Source: Caldilineaceae bacterium
GTDB lineage: Bacteria; Chloroflexota; Anaerolineae; Caldilineales; Caldilineaceae
Direction of reading: 5' to 3'
NCBI GenBank assembly: GCA_019637685.1
Contig: JAHBVF010000006.1
Span: forward strand, 62,001-126,000
DNA length: 64,000 nucleotides
The position numbers and the translations under genes were made by a program. Positions 17,177 to 26,012 of the stretch are shown in pieces. Under the pieces are notes generated by a model, which was not told where the DNA came from, made no database searches, and was given only the letters and a program-made list of their open reading frames with translations. The first letter of the stretch is position 1; the number at the start of each line of letters is the position of its first letter.

Positions 17177-20100
17177 ATGGCTCTCTCGTCTTTTGCAGTG
17201 CCCCCGGCTGAACTCCCGCAAGAAGCCGTCCAACTGGCCGAAAAGCTGCTCGTCCGCGCCCGCAGCGAACAGACAGCGGCCGAGAAAGAACAATCCGAAC
17301 GGCTGGCCCGGCTGATGAACGATCCGCTGGGCAAAGAGTTGACGATTGTTATGGTGGATCAGGCCTTTCGCAGCCACCAGCCCGCGCGCATTGCCGACCA
17401 GATTTCCCATCTCCTCGACGAATACGGCACACCCCAATATATGGACTGGTGGGAACGGGCCGCGCTCACTGTGGGCGGGGTGATGGGCCACTATCTGCCC
17501 GCGGTGGTGGTGCCGCCGATTATCGCCCGTCTGCGCCAGGAGACCCGCACGGTCATCCTGCCCGGCGAGGAGGGCGATCTGCGCCGCTATCTGCAAAAGC
17601 GGCGGGCCAGCGGCGTGCGTCTCAATCTCAACCAACTGGGCGAAGCGATTCTGGGCGAGGAGGAGGCGTCCCGGCGCATGACCGCCTATCTGGAACTGCT
17701 GGCCCGCCCGGATGTGGAGTACATCTCTGTCAAAGTCTCTTCCGTCTTCAGCCAGATCAATCTGGTGGCCTATCGACATACCGCCGAACTGGTGAAAGAG
17801 CGTCTGCGCACCCTCTACCGCCAGGCGCTGGCCCACCGCTACGCCGACCCGGACGGCCACAGTTCTCACAAATTCGTCAATCTGGATATGGAGGAATACC
17901 GGGACCTGCACCTGACGCTGGACGCCTTCAAAGAAGTGCTGGACGAGGCCGAGTTTATGTCCCTCTCCGCGGGGATTGTGCTGCAAGCCTATATTCCCGA
18001 CAGCTTCTACGAGCAGCAAAAGCTGACCGACTGGGCGCTGGACCGGGTGGAGCGGGGCGGCGCGGCCATCAAAATCCGTATCGTCAAAGGGGCGAATCTG
18101 GCTATGGAGCGGGTGGAGGCAGCCCTGCACGGCTGGCCGCAAGCCCCCTATACCAACAAACCGGAGGTGGACGCCAACTTCAAACGGATGGTGGCCTATG
18201 GCTGTCACACCCAACGGGCGCGGGCTGTGCGTCTGGGCGTGGCCAGCCACAATCTTTTCGATGTGGCCTACGGCCTGCTCCTGCGCCAGCGGGCCGGGGT
18301 GGAAGAATTTGTGGAATTTGAGATGCTGGAAGGCATGGCCAACCACCAGGCCAGGGCCGTGCAGGACGCCGCGGGCGGGCTGCTGCTCTACGCACCCGTG
18401 GTCAAGACCCAAGACTTTCACAGTGCCATCGCCTATCTGGTGCGCCGCCTGGACGAGAACACCGCGCCGGAGAACTTTTTGCACGACCTTTTCGGGATGC
18501 AGCCGGGCAGCCCGGAATGGCACAAACAGCGGGAACACTTTCTTCACGCCTGCTCGCTGATGGAGGCGGCCCGCGCTATCCCCAACCGGGAGCAGGACCG
18601 GCACAAGGAGCAGCCGCAGGCCCAGCCCGGCTTCCACAACGAGCCGGATACGGATTGGTCGCTGCCCGCCAACCAGCGCTGGATTGTCGAAATCGCCGAC
18701 GAGTGGCGAGAGAAGACAATCGAATCAATCCCGCTGCAAGTGGCAGGCGAGTTCGTCCACACAAAAGAAATGGGCAACGGTATCGATCCCTCCCGGCCCG
18801 ACGCAGTCTCCTTTCACTATAGCTTGGCCACGCTCGAACTGGTAGAAAAGGCCCTGGCAAGCGCCGTGGAAGCCCAGAAAAATTGGGGGCAACGTCCTGT
18901 GCCCGAACGCAAAGCAATTCTGCTGGCAGTGGGCGACGAACTGGCCCGGCGGCGGGGCGATCTGATCGGCGCGATGCTGCGGGAGGCGGCCAAGACACCC
19001 AGCGAAGGCGATGCGGAGGTCTCCGAAGGCATCGACTTTGCCCGCTACTACGCCCGTAGTCTGGACAAACTGGCCGATCAGCCGGATGTTGCGTTTACGC
19101 CCCTGGGCGTTGTCGTCGTGACGCCCCCCTGGAACTTCCCCTTTGCCATCCCCGCGGGCGGTGTGCTGGCCGGCCTGATGGCGGGCAACGCGGTTATCCT
19201 CAAGCCCGCGCCCGAAGCCGTGCTCACCGGCTGGCAGATCGCCCAGGCGCTGTGGGCCGCGGGTGTGCCCAAGGATGTGTTGCAATTTGTCCCCGCGCCG
19301 GACAACGAAGTGGGGCGACAGTTGATTGTGGATGAACGCACGGCCGCGGTGATTTTGACGGGCAGCATCGAGACGGCCCGCCTCTTTCTGGGCTGGCGGC
19401 CCGGTCTGCGCCTCTTCGCCGAGACCAGCGGCAAGGATTGCCTGATTATCACCGCGCTGGCAGACCGGGACCAGGCAATCAAAGATTTGGTGCGCTCAGC
19501 CTTCGGCCACAACGGGCAGAAATGCTCCGCGGCCAGCCTGGCGATTCTGGAGGCGGAGGTCTACGACGATCCGGACTTTCGCCGCCAATTGCGGGACGCC
19601 GCGGCCAGCCGCGCGGTCGGCTCGGCCTGGGAACTGGCATCGTTGCAGACGCCCCTGACCCAGCCGCCCAGCCCCAAACTGCTGCGGGCATTGACGACGC
19701 TGGATGCGGGCGAAGCGTGGCTGCTGGAGCCGAAAGCGCTGGTAGTTGCCGAACAGGAGTTCGGCGATCCTGCCACCCATCGGCTCTGGTCGCCGGGAAT
19801 TAAGCTGGGCGTGCAGCCGGGATCGTTCTTCCACCAGACCGAATGCTTTGGCCCGGTGTTGGGGCTGATGCGGGCGCAGGATTTGGACGAGGCGATTGAA
19901 TTTGCCAACGGGGTTGATTTTGGGCTGACCGGCGGCATTCACAGCCTGGACGACCGGGAGGTAGAGCGCTGGCTGGAACGGGTGGAAGTGGGCAATGCCT
20001 ATGTGAACCGGCACATTACCGGCGCGATTGTGCGCCGCCAGCCCTTTGGCGGCTGGAAAGCGTCGGTGGTGGGGCCGGGGGCCAAAGCGGGCGGGCCGAA

Positions 20101-20740
20101 TTATGTCCACCAGTTCGGTCACTTTCAGCAGACAGCCCTGCCCAAAAAATTGGCCCGGCCCGCGCCGGCAGTGGCGAGTCTGCTGCAACGCTTGGAACCA
20201 CTGGTAGAGCCGGACGCGGTGGCAACTCTGCGCGCGGCCGCGGGTTGCTATGCCTGGGCCTGGGCCGAACATTTCAGCCAGGCGCACGACCCCAGCCAGA
20301 TTTTGGGCGAACGCAATGTCCTTCGCTATCGGCCCCTGATCGGACTGCTGTTGCGGGCTGACAAGGCCACAGACCCGTCAGCGTTGGCCCTGGCGCTGCT
20401 GGCCGCGGCCACTGTGGGGGCCAGCGTTCATCTGAGCATTGGGCCGGGGCTGGAAGGCTGGCACTGGCTGGCCCGCACGGGCGGGATCACACTGGCGGTG
20501 GAGGGGGAGAGCAATCTGGTCTCCCAGCTTCAGACAACGCCACCGCCTGTGGACCGGCTGCGGGCATTGGCTCCCCTGGAAACCGAATTGCGCCGGGCGC
20601 TCAACAACGCGGGGATCAGCGTCGTGGAGGGTCCGGTTCTGGCCAATGGTCGTCTGGAACTGGGCCACTATCTGCGCGAGCAGGCGGTCAGCCAGACGGT
20701 GCATCGCTATGGGAATGTGCTGGCGAGGTATCGGGGATAG
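17177..20740 (+). CDS. putA: Bifunctional proline dehydrogenase / P5C dehydrogenase PutA
   Basis: Oxidises proline to glutamate in two steps, passing electrons from FAD to the quinone pool and then to NAD. The 1187-residue protein has an N-terminal helical section, a proline dehydrogenase barrel (about residues 75-430, with YISVKVSSVFSQINL, NLDMEEYRDL and the conserved RLVKGAN-like IRIVKGAN), and an aldehyde dehydrogenase domain (about 500-985). There the NAD-binding stretch VVTPPWNFPFAIPAGG, the motif ETSGKD and the catalytic cysteine in GQKCSAAS (near 781) are clear. The last 200 residues form an ALDH-like oligomerisation tail without DNA-binding features, so it is not a PutA autorepressor. 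I start at ATG 17177 with AGGAG eight bases upstream. Confidence 0.95.
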   Translation: MALSSFAVPPAELPQEAVQLAEKLLVRARSEQTAAEKEQSERLARLMNDPLGKELTIVMVDQAFRSHQPARIADQISHLLDEYGTPQYMDWWERAALTVGGVMGHYLPAVVVPPIIARLRQETRTVILPGEEGDLRRYLQKRRASGVRLNLNQLGEAILGEEEASRRMTAYLELLARPDVEYISVKVSSVFSQINLVAYRHTAELVKERLRTLYRQALAHRYADPDGHSSHKFVNLDMEEYRDLHLTLDAFKEVLDEAEFMSLSAGIVLQAYIPDSFYEQQKLTDWALDRVERGGAAIKIRIVKGANLAMERVEAALHGWPQAPYTNKPEVDANFKRMVAYGCHTQRARAVRLGVASHNLFDVAYGLLLRQRAGVEEFVEFEMLEGMANHQARAVQDAAGGLLLYAPVVKTQDFHSAIAYLVRRLDENTAPENFLHDLFGMQPGSPEWHKQREHFLHACSLMEAARAIPNREQDRHKEQPQAQPGFHNEPDTDWSLPANQRWIVEIADEWREKTIESIPLQVAGEFVHTKEMGNGIDPSRPDAVSFHYSLATLELVEKALASAVEAQKNWGQRPVPERKAILLAVGDELARRRGDLIGAMLREAAKTPSEGDAEVSEGIDFARYYARSLDKLADQPDVAFTPLGVVVVTPPWNFPFAIPAGGVLAGLMAGNAVILKPAPEAVLTGWQIAQALWAAGVPKDVLQFVPAPDNEVGRQLIVDERTAAVILTGSIETARLFLGWRPGLRLFAETSGKDCLIITALADRDQAIKDLVRSAFGHNGQKCSAASLAILEAEVYDDPDFRRQLRDAAASRAVGSAWELASLQTPLTQPPSPKLLRALTTLDAGEAWLLEPKALVVAEQEFGDPATHRLWSPGIKLGVQPGSFFHQTECFGPVLGLMRAQDLDEAIEFANGVDFGLTGGIHSLDDREVERWLERVEVGNAYVNRHITGAIVRRQPFGGWKASVVGPGAKAGGPNYVHQFGHFQQTALPKKLARPAPAVASLLQRLEPLVEPDAVATLRAAAGCYAWAWAEHFSQAHDPSQILGERNVLRYRPLIGLLLRADKATDPSALALALLAAATVGASVHLSIGPGLEGWHWLARTGGITLAVEGESNLVSQLQTTPPPVDRLRALAPLETELRRALNNAGISVVEGPVLANGRLELGHYLREQAVSQTVHRYGNVLARYRG

Positions 20741-20877
20741 GCAAAGGGGTGCAGGTCTGGCTATTTCTTCTGCGTTTGACGTAACAGCGCAACGCGTGCA
20801 TTATTCCAGGCGGAGAGGTTTTGACACGCCTGTCCACAAGTCTTCACCCATTCCCCACCCCCACTGAGGAGCACTCC

Positions 20878-21639
20878 ATGCCCAGCAAAGCCACCGCCTT
20901 CGCCCTCATCGGCGACCGCTATCACAATTCCGATTACATCCGCACGGCCCTGCGCCGCACCCTTGTCCAGGGCGTGGACCTGTCGATTGACTTCACCGAC
21001 GACGTGACCCAACTCAACGCGAAGAATCTGGCCGGATACCGGCTGCTGATTATCTTCCGGGATGGAATGACCTGGCCCAACGGCTATGGGGATACGGATT
21101 TCTGGAATGGGCGTGCGGATGTGGTTCCCCTCATCAGTGATCCGCCTGTCGCCCAGGAGGAAGTCCGGATGGAGTATTGGATGACCCCGGCGCAGGGCCA
21201 GGCCGTGCGCGCCTTTGTGGAAGGGGGCGGCAGTGCGCTGCTCATGCACAATGTGACGTACATCGCCACCAAAAACGCCGACTTTCGCCACACACTGGGC
21301 GCGGCCACGCAGGATCACCCGCCGGTGCGTGCCTTCAAAGTGGAGATCACCAACCGGGCGCATCCCATTACCCAAGGAGCCAGCGACTTTGTGGTCACGG
21401 ACGAGCAGCACTATATGACCTACGACGGCGATCCGGCGCACGTGCTCATGCGCAGCCACAACGAGGATGGCCTGACCTACAAAGAGTTGGGCACTTCCTG
21501 CGAGGCTGGCTGGGCCTACGACTACGGCCAGGGACGGGTCTGCTATCTGGCTCCAGGCCATACGATTCCTGCCCTGTGGAATCCGACCTACGTGGGCATT
21601 CAACAGAACGCGGTGCGCTGGCTGCTGCGGCAGATTTAA
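20878..21639 (+). CDS. ThuA-like domain protein
   Basis: A 253-residue cytosolic protein of the ThuA (trehalose-utilisation) fold, related to class I amidotransferases. It opens with a strand and GDRYHNSDYIRTAL, has AKNLAGYRLLIIFRDGM (near 45), VRAFVEGGGSALLMHN (near 108) and a C-terminal GRVCYLAPGHTIPALWNP followed by a helix, all typical of the family. ThuA proteins take part in disaccharide and other sugar catabolism, but their chemistry is mostly undefined. GAGGAG lies six bases before ATG 20878. The gene follows putA and precedes a small monooxygenase-like protein; no sugar genes adjoin it. Confidence 0.82.
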   Translation: MPSKATAFALIGDRYHNSDYIRTALRRTLVQGVDLSIDFTDDVTQLNAKNLAGYRLLIIFRDGMTWPNGYGDTDFWNGRADVVPLISDPPVAQEEVRMEYWMTPAQGQAVRAFVEGGGSALLMHNVTYIATKNADFRHTLGAATQDHPPVRAFKVEITNRAHPITQGASDFVVTDEQHYMTYDGDPAHVLMRSHNEDGLTYKELGTSCEAGWAYDYGQGRVCYLAPGHTIPALWNPTYVGIQQNAVRWLLRQI

Positions 21640-21644
21640 TCGAC

Positions 21645-21678
21645 AGAAGTTCGACTTTTTAGAAAAAGTCGAACTTCT
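21645..21678. repeat. Perfect hairpin, family B
   Basis: AGAAGTTCGACTTTTT (21645-21660) and AAAAAGTCGAACTTCT (21663-21678) are exact complements separated by two bases. The same sequence recurs at 23653-23689. Its left arm ends in T and its right arm begins in A, so it could also act as a terminator. Confidence 0.88.
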
Positions 21679-21692
21679 TCAGGAGACGAGAG

Positions 21693-22013
21693 ATGATTCT
21701 GTTACAAATCTACTTTGCGGTGGCGGCGGAGCAGGCGAGCGCCTTTGAGTCGATGTTTGCCGACGACTACGCACCAGCGATGGAGAAGCAGCCGGGCTAT
21801 GTGGGGTCCACGCTTCTGCGCCTCTTTCCCGCCGCGGTGGCCCAGGAGATCGGCGGGGCCGAGACGCGCTTCAACTATCAGATGGAGCTGCGCTTTGACA
21901 CAGAAGCCAACCGGCGGCGGTGGGCGGATAGCGCCGAACACGCGGTTGTCTGGCCTCTGGCCCAGGGGATGTCCAGCGCGGTGGAGTGGCGGGGGTACGA
22001 TGTGGTGGGGTGA
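21693..22013 (+). CDS. Small dimeric alpha/beta-barrel (ABM-like) protein
   Basis: A 106-residue protein with the beta-alpha-beta pattern of the antibiotic-biosynthesis-monooxygenase superfamily: an N-terminal strand MILLQIYFAVA, a helix with AFESMFADDYAPAMEKQPGY, a strand GSTLLRLFP, and a second half with YQMELRFDTEANRRRWADS and a final VEWRGYDVV. Family members are cofactor-free oxygenases, heme-degrading enzymes or ligand-binding proteins. AGGAGA lies eight bases before the ATG. It follows the ThuA-like gene past a hairpin. The precise role is unknown. Confidence 0.68.
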   Translation: MILLQIYFAVAAEQASAFESMFADDYAPAMEKQPGYVGSTLLRLFPAAVAQEIGGAETRFNYQMELRFDTEANRRRWADSAEHAVVWPLAQGMSSAVEWRGYDVVG

Positions 22014-22473
22014 GGGGGAAATACGAAAAGCCAGCGCTCGCATCAATGAAAATGGGGACGCAGATTTGCGCAGATAAACGCAGATACTATCCGTGTTTAT
22101 CTGGCCTTTCCCTTCGACAATCTCAGGACATCGCCGTGGTATCCGTGTACTGTTTTCAGCCTAAACAACACGACCGGCTGACGCCGATAATAACGAAAAT
22201 AGGAACGCAGATTTACGCAGAAGACACAGATTACGCAGATTCTATCCGTGTTTATCCGCGTTCATCCGTGGCTATTTTCGAGTCAGGCGGCACGACCGGC
22301 TGACACCGATAGCAGTGAAAATCATCCACAGATGGCACAGATTTTCACAGATTGAATCCGTGTTCCCTTTTATCCGTGTATACAACCCTATTTTCAGACC
22401 AGAATGAGCTTGACTGTAATTTGCCACACGCGCTCTTTGAACACGCACACTTTAAGACGGAGACAGGAACCAA
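22014..22473. repeat. Intergenic stretch filled with CGCAGAT/ATCCGTG-type dispersed repeats
   Basis: This 460-base gap holds several degenerate units such as ACGCAGATTTGCGCAGATAA, ACGCAGATTACGCAGATT and TTATCCGTGTATACAACC, arranged as forward units followed by near-complements (AATCCGTG, ATCCGCG). The same units occur at 23525-23560, 23695-23750, 31830-31990, 38340-38550 and 44500-44562. No gene is visible. Confidence 0.7.
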
Positions 22474-22950
22474 TTGGACAATTCGACGCAGGCCCCGGTA
22501 TGGGTCGCAGCAGGTGAAGATCGCTTCGGTGAGCAGCGCGGGCTGGGCGTGAGCAGTCTGCGCTTCAAAATGAGTGGTACGGAGAGCAGCGATCTTTTTG
22601 TGGTGCAGAATGAATTTCACCGTCCGGGTGGCCCGGCCCGCCATCTGCACTACCACCAAGACGAGTGGTTCTACGCGGTGGAGGGCGAGTTTGCCATGGA
22701 AGTGGGGGGGGAGCGTTATACGCTCACAGCGGGCGATTCCGTGTTTGCCCCGCGCGCTGTTCCCCACGTCTGGGCCTGCACCAGCCCCGCGGGCGGGCGG
22801 ATGCTCGTCACCTTTGCCCCCGCTGGTCAGATGGAAGCGTTCTTCCGGGAGGTGACAAAGGCCAACGCCATGCCACCCCAGGACCCCGCTATCTGGCGCG
22901 CCTATGGGATGGAATTGCTGGGGCCACCCCTGGCGCTGGGGGCAAAGTAA
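22474..22950 (+). CDS. Single-domain cupin protein
   Basis: A 158-residue beta-barrel protein of the cupin superfamily. Motif 1 is visible as RHLHYHQDEWFYAVEGEF, giving two metal-binding histidines and a glutamate (near 52-61), and motif 2 as GDSVFAPRAVPHVW with the third histidine. Such proteins are dioxygenases, isomerases or binding proteins. The reading begins with TTG at 22474; AGGAA precedes it, and no ATG gives a complete first strand, so the start is a best guess. The GNAT gene follows after 25 bases and is probably cotranscribed. Confidence 0.8.
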   Translation: MDNSTQAPVWVAAGEDRFGEQRGLGVSSLRFKMSGTESSDLFVVQNEFHRPGGPARHLHYHQDEWFYAVEGEFAMEVGGERYTLTAGDSVFAPRAVPHVWACTSPAGGRMLVTFAPAGQMEAFFREVTKANAMPPQDPAIWRAYGMELLGPPLALGAK

Positions 22951-22975
22951 AGAAAATACGCCAAAGGGAGAACTG

Positions 22976-23524
22976 ATGACACAGCAAATTCTGACCACGG
23001 ATCGATTGGTTATCCGTGAACTGGATGGCAGGGACATAGACGCGCTCTACGCTATCTTCTCCCACCCGGAGGTGATGCGCTATTGGGCGTCGCCCCCGTG
23101 GACGTCCATCACCCAGGCCGAAGGACGACTGGCCCGTGCGCAAGAGGGCTACCGATCGGAGGAGGATTTTCAGTGGGGGATCGAGCGCAAGGCGGACGGC
23201 GCGCTGCTGGGGACCTGTTCGCTCTTCAGTTTTAACCGGCCCAGCCGACGCTGCGAGATTGGGTACGCGCTGGGCCGCCCCTATTGGGGCCAGGGCTATA
23301 TGGGCGAGGCATTGCAGGCACTGGTGGCCTATGCCTTTGATACGCTGGACCTGAACCGGCTGGAAGCGGACATCGACCCGCGCAACAACGCCTCAGCCAG
23401 GACGCTGGAACGCCTGGGCTTCCAGAAGGAGGGCTTTATGCCCGAACGCTGGATTGTGGTAGATGAGGTGTCGGACACCCAGTGGTACGGTCTATTGCGG
23501 CGCAACTGGCAGGGAGCGAAATAA
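22976..23524 (+). CDS. GNAT acetyltransferase, RimJ-like
   Basis: A 182-residue N-acetyltransferase of the RimJ/RimL type. It starts with TDRLVIRELDGRDIDALYAIFSHPEVMRYW, which is the family opening, and contains the acetyl-CoA loop RPYWGQGYMGEALQALV (near 100) and NNASARTLERLGFQKEGF (near 140). These enzymes acetylate protein N-termini, amino sugars or antibiotics. ATG 22976 is preceded by GGGAG. It is the last gene before the hairpin-rich gap leading to the ilv promoter. Confidence 0.9.
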   Translation: MTQQILTTDRLVIRELDGRDIDALYAIFSHPEVMRYWASPPWTSITQAEGRLARAQEGYRSEEDFQWGIERKADGALLGTCSLFSFNRPSRRCEIGYALGRPYWGQGYMGEALQALVAYAFDTLDLNRLEADIDPRNNASARTLERLGFQKEGFMPERWIVVDEVSDTQWYGLLRRNWQGAK

Positions 23525-23840
23525 GAGGGAACGCGGATTACGCAGCAACCGCTGATGGCTGCACTGGTCGAAGCTATCGCATTGGGCGTGGACCGACCCA
23601 CGCCTAAGGCGGTTCAAGATATTTAGTGCAGCGTCAACAAAGTTTTTTAGGCATAGAAGTTCGACTTTTCAGAAAAGTCGAACTTCTATATGCGCACAGA
23701 TTTTTCTGAACTACCTGTGAAGTCTGTGCCATCTGTGGATACTCATTTTCCTGGAAGAGCCTAAACGCACTCAAATGAGCGCGCGGGGCGGCGGTCCGTC
23801 GTCTGCGATCTTCCGTTGTGCATTGCGCCCAAATGGATAG
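23525..23840. other. Intergenic region with repeats, no gene seen
   Basis: It contains degenerate CGCAGAT-type units, hairpin family B (23653-23689), and a short GC-rich stretch before the ilv promoter. A 23-codon ORF (23554-23625) has no ribosome site and is not called. Confidence 0.6.
23653..23689. repeat. Perfect hairpin, family B
   Basis: ATAGAAGTTCGACTTTTC and GAAAAGTCGAACTTCTAT pair over 18 bases with one central A. It is a near-identical copy of the hairpin at 21645-21678, two kilobases away. Confidence 0.88.
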
Positions 23841-23868
23841 TTGCATATCTCACAAAGTTCTGTATAAT
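23841..23868 (+). promoter_or_regulatory. Promoter of the ilv leader
   Basis: TTGCAT (23841-23846), a 16-base spacer and a perfect TATAAT (23863-23868). Transcription should begin near 23875, giving about 38 bases before the leader peptide start. Confidence 0.75.
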
Positions 23869-23912
23869 AACTGCCAACAGGGACGTTCATTTCTGAATTT
23901 CACGGTCCAACT

Positions 23913-24023
23913 ATGAAATCGCACTCTGATTCTCTTCTTAGCGTAGTCGTATCCGGTCTCGTAGTCGTTATTGTAGACGACTTGGGACTTTGTCCGGTTG
24001 GAGAAGAGAGCAGGGCGTTGTAA
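23913..24023 (+). CDS. ilv leader peptide (attenuation)
   Basis: A 36-codon ORF between the promoter and the terminator in front of ilvB. Fifteen of its codons are Leu, Val or Ile, and codons 8-21 read LLSVVVSGLVVVIV, eleven of fourteen being branched-chain. This is the composition of the ilv leader peptides of enteric bacteria, in which shortage of charged Leu, Val or Ile tRNA stalls the ribosome. It ends at TAA 24021-24023, so a ribosome that finishes would cover the antiterminator strand at 23996-24006. No strong Shine-Dalgarno sequence precedes the ATG. The peptide itself probably has no function beyond being translated. Confidence 0.85.
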   Translation: MKSHSDSLLSVVVSGLVVVIVDDLGLCPVGEESRAL

Positions 24024-24061
24024 CCCCTGATTCTCAGGTCAGCGCAGACCCTTCCCCAACT
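23931..24061 (+). promoter_or_regulatory. Mutually exclusive leader RNA pairings (protector and antiterminator)
   Basis: Segment 1 TCTCTTCT (23931-23938, over leader codons 7-9) pairs perfectly with segment 2 AGAAGAGA (24002-24009). Segment 2, as GGTTGGAGAAG (23996-24006), can instead pair with segment 3 CTTCCCCAACT (24051-24061) with nine Watson-Crick pairs and one G-U. Segment 3 is the left arm of the terminator. A ribosome stalled on the Leu/Val codons would mask segment 1 and free segment 2 to disrupt the terminator. Confidence 0.75.
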
Positions 24062-24079
24062 GGGGAGGGGTCTTTTTTT
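24046..24079 (+). terminator. Intrinsic terminator of the ilv attenuator
   Basis: AGACCCTTCCCC and GGGGAGGGGTCT form a 12-base stem (one G-U pair) with loop AACT, followed by seven T residues. It stands 33 bases before ilvB, inside the same transcript. Confidence 0.9.
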
Positions 24080-24111
24080 ATCTATTCTATTTTCAGGAGG
24101 AGGATTTTCAA

Positions 24112-25914
24112 ATGACTCGCTCCAAAGCAAAACAAGCGGACAGTCAGAGGCAAAGCTTAAACAGCACCCCCCGTGAGATGACCGGCGCGCAGATGATTTG
24201 GGAAGCGCTGGTGGCCGAGGGCACAACCGTCGTGTTTGGTCATCCGGGTGGAGCCATCCTGCCGGCCTACGACGCGCTGGCTCCCTTCGAGGCCAGCGGC
24301 GCGATCCATCACGTATTGGTGCGCCATGAACAGTGCGCCGGCCACATGGCCGATGGCTATGCCAGAGCCACAGGCGATGTGGGTGTCTGCATTGCCACCA
24401 GTGGACCCGGTGCGACGAATCTGGTCACAGGGCTGGCCACAGCCCAGATGGACAGCATTCCTATCGTCGCCATCACCGGTCAGGTCCCCACCAATCTGCT
24501 GGGAACCGACGCTTTTCAGGAATCTGATGTGATTGGCGTGACCCAGCCGGTCTGCAAACACAACTATCTGGTCACAGACGTCAACGAACTCCCCCTCATC
24601 CTCAAAGAAGCCTTCCACATTGCCCGCGAGGGTCGCCCCGGCCCGGTGCTGGTGGACATTTGCAAAGATGTGCAGAACGCCAAAGGTATCTTCCGCTACG
24701 ATTTTGAAATCGACCTGCCCGGCTTTGAACCCTGGCCCTCCTACGATCTGGGCAGCCTGTTGGACGCGGCGCAGATTATCAACGCGGCCGAACGCCCGCT
24801 GATTATGGCCGGCCACGGGGTACAGTTGGCTGGTATGAGCCAGGAGTTGCTGGAGTTGGTCGAGAAGGCCGAGATTCCGGTGGTGACAACACTGTTGGGC
24901 ACGGGCAATATCCCAGAGACCCACCCCCTGAGCCTGGGCATGGGTGGAATGCACGGCGAAGCTTTTGCCAACAAAGCCGTGCAGAGTTGCGATGTGTTGA
25001 TTGCCATGGGCATGCGCTTCGACGACCGCATCACCGGCCGGCTGGATAAATTCGCCAAACAGGCAAAGGTTATCCACTTTGAGCTGGACAAGGCAGAGGT
25101 CGGCAAGAATGTGATCCCCACTGTCGCCGTCATCGGTGATCTGGGCGAGACACTGCCCGCCATTCTGCCGCTGATCAGCGAACGGCGTCATCAGAACTGG
25201 ACGCAGATTTTACAGGAGTGGAAGGGCGACACCGCGGATTCAGACATTCTCCGCTACGAGGGGGACGAGCTGATTCCGCCCTTTGTCATTCGTCAGTTGT
25301 GGCACGCCACCAACACAGCCAAACAGCAGCGGGTGCTGGTGGTGACGGATGTGGGCCAACATCAGATGTGGGAGAGCCAATACTTTATCCACGAAAAATC
25401 GGGCCAGTTGCTCACCAGCGGTGGATTGGGCACAATGGGTTTTGCGCTGCCCGCGGCCATCGGCGCGCAGATTTCAGACCGGGACGCGCTGGTCTGGGCT
25501 GTGGCGGGCGACGGCGGCTTTCAGATGACGTTGCAGGAGTTGATTGTTCTGCAACAGGAAAAGTTGCCGGTGAAGATCGCCATCATCAACAACGGCTTTT
25601 TGGGAATGGTGCGCCAGTGGCAGCAGATATTCTATGACAAGCGCTATGTGGGAACCCCCATTCTCACGCCGGATTTGGTCAAACTGGCCGATGCGTATGG
25701 CATTCCCGCGCTGCGGGTGACAAAGCCGGAGCAGGTGATGGATGCCTACAAACAGGCCCACGACACCCCTGGCCCCTTCCTCATCGACTTCCGGGTGAAG
25801 GAAGAAGTGAACGTCTACCCGATGGTGGCTCCTGGCGCGGCTGTGGACGAACTGATCCGCCGCCCGAAGCCGGGTTTGGTCCAGGGATACAGCGGCGTGC
25901 AGCCGAGTTGGTAG
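24112..25914 (+). CDS. ilvB: Acetolactate synthase large subunit
   Basis: Thiamine-diphosphate enzyme that condenses pyruvate with pyruvate or 2-oxobutyrate, the first common step of Val, Leu and Ile synthesis. The 600-residue protein shows [13 protein letters not shown] (near 43), the catalytic glutamate in [19 protein letters not shown] (E73), [11 protein letters not shown], the FAD/quinone-binding middle domain and the TPP-Mg motif [12 protein letters not shown] through NN (near 455-485). AGGAGGAGG lies seven bases before the ATG. It is the first structural gene behind the attenuator; ilvN follows after about 100 bases. Confidence 0.97.
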   Translation: MTRSKAKQADSQRQSLNSTPREMTGAQMIWEALVAEGTTVVFGHPGGAILPAYDALAPFEASGAIHHVLVRHEQCAGHMADGYARATGDVGVCIATSGPGATNLVTGLATAQMDSIPIVAITGQVPTNLLGTDAFQESDVIGVTQPVCKHNYLVTDVNELPLILKEAFHIAREGRPGPVLVDICKDVQNAKGIFRYDFEIDLPGFEPWPSYDLGSLLDAAQIINAAERPLIMAGHGVQLAGMSQELLELVEKAEIPVVTTLLGTGNIPETHPLSLGMGGMHGEAFANKAVQSCDVLIAMGMRFDDRITGRLDKFAKQAKVIHFELDKAEVGKNVIPTVAVIGDLGETLPAILPLISERRHQNWTQILQEWKGDTADSDILRYEGDELIPPFVIRQLWHATNTAKQQRVLVVTDVGQHQMWESQYFIHEKSGQLLTSGGLGTMGFALPAAIGAQISDRDALVWAVAGDGGFQMTLQELIVLQQEKLPVKIAIINNGFLGMVRQWQQIFYDKRYVGTPILTPDLVKLADAYGIPALRVTKPEQVMDAYKQAHDTPGPFLIDFRVKEEVNVYPMVAPGAAVDELIRRPKPGLVQGYSGVQPSW

Positions 25915-25920
25915 AAGCTG

Positions 25921-25985
25921 GTTAATTAGTTGATTGGTTGACTACGGCAGAATCGATCAACCAGTCCACTAATCAACTAATCAAC
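25921..25985. repeat. Inverted repeat, hairpin family C
   Basis: TTAGTTGATTGGTTGA-type sequence on the left and AATCAACTAATCAAC on the right form an imperfect hairpin in the ilvB-ilvN gap. A perfect relative lies downstream of leuA at 29664-29717. Confidence 0.75.
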
Positions 25986-26012
25986 ATTTATGAACGAAAC
26001 GAGGAACCAACT

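Noticed and set aside
22014-22473. Possible CRISPR array
   Set aside because: The units are degenerate, unevenly spaced and partly inverted; there are no regular spacers and no cas genes.
23554-23625. Short ORF between the GNAT gene and the ilv promoter
   Set aside because: No ribosome site and no similarity; it lies in repeat-rich DNA.
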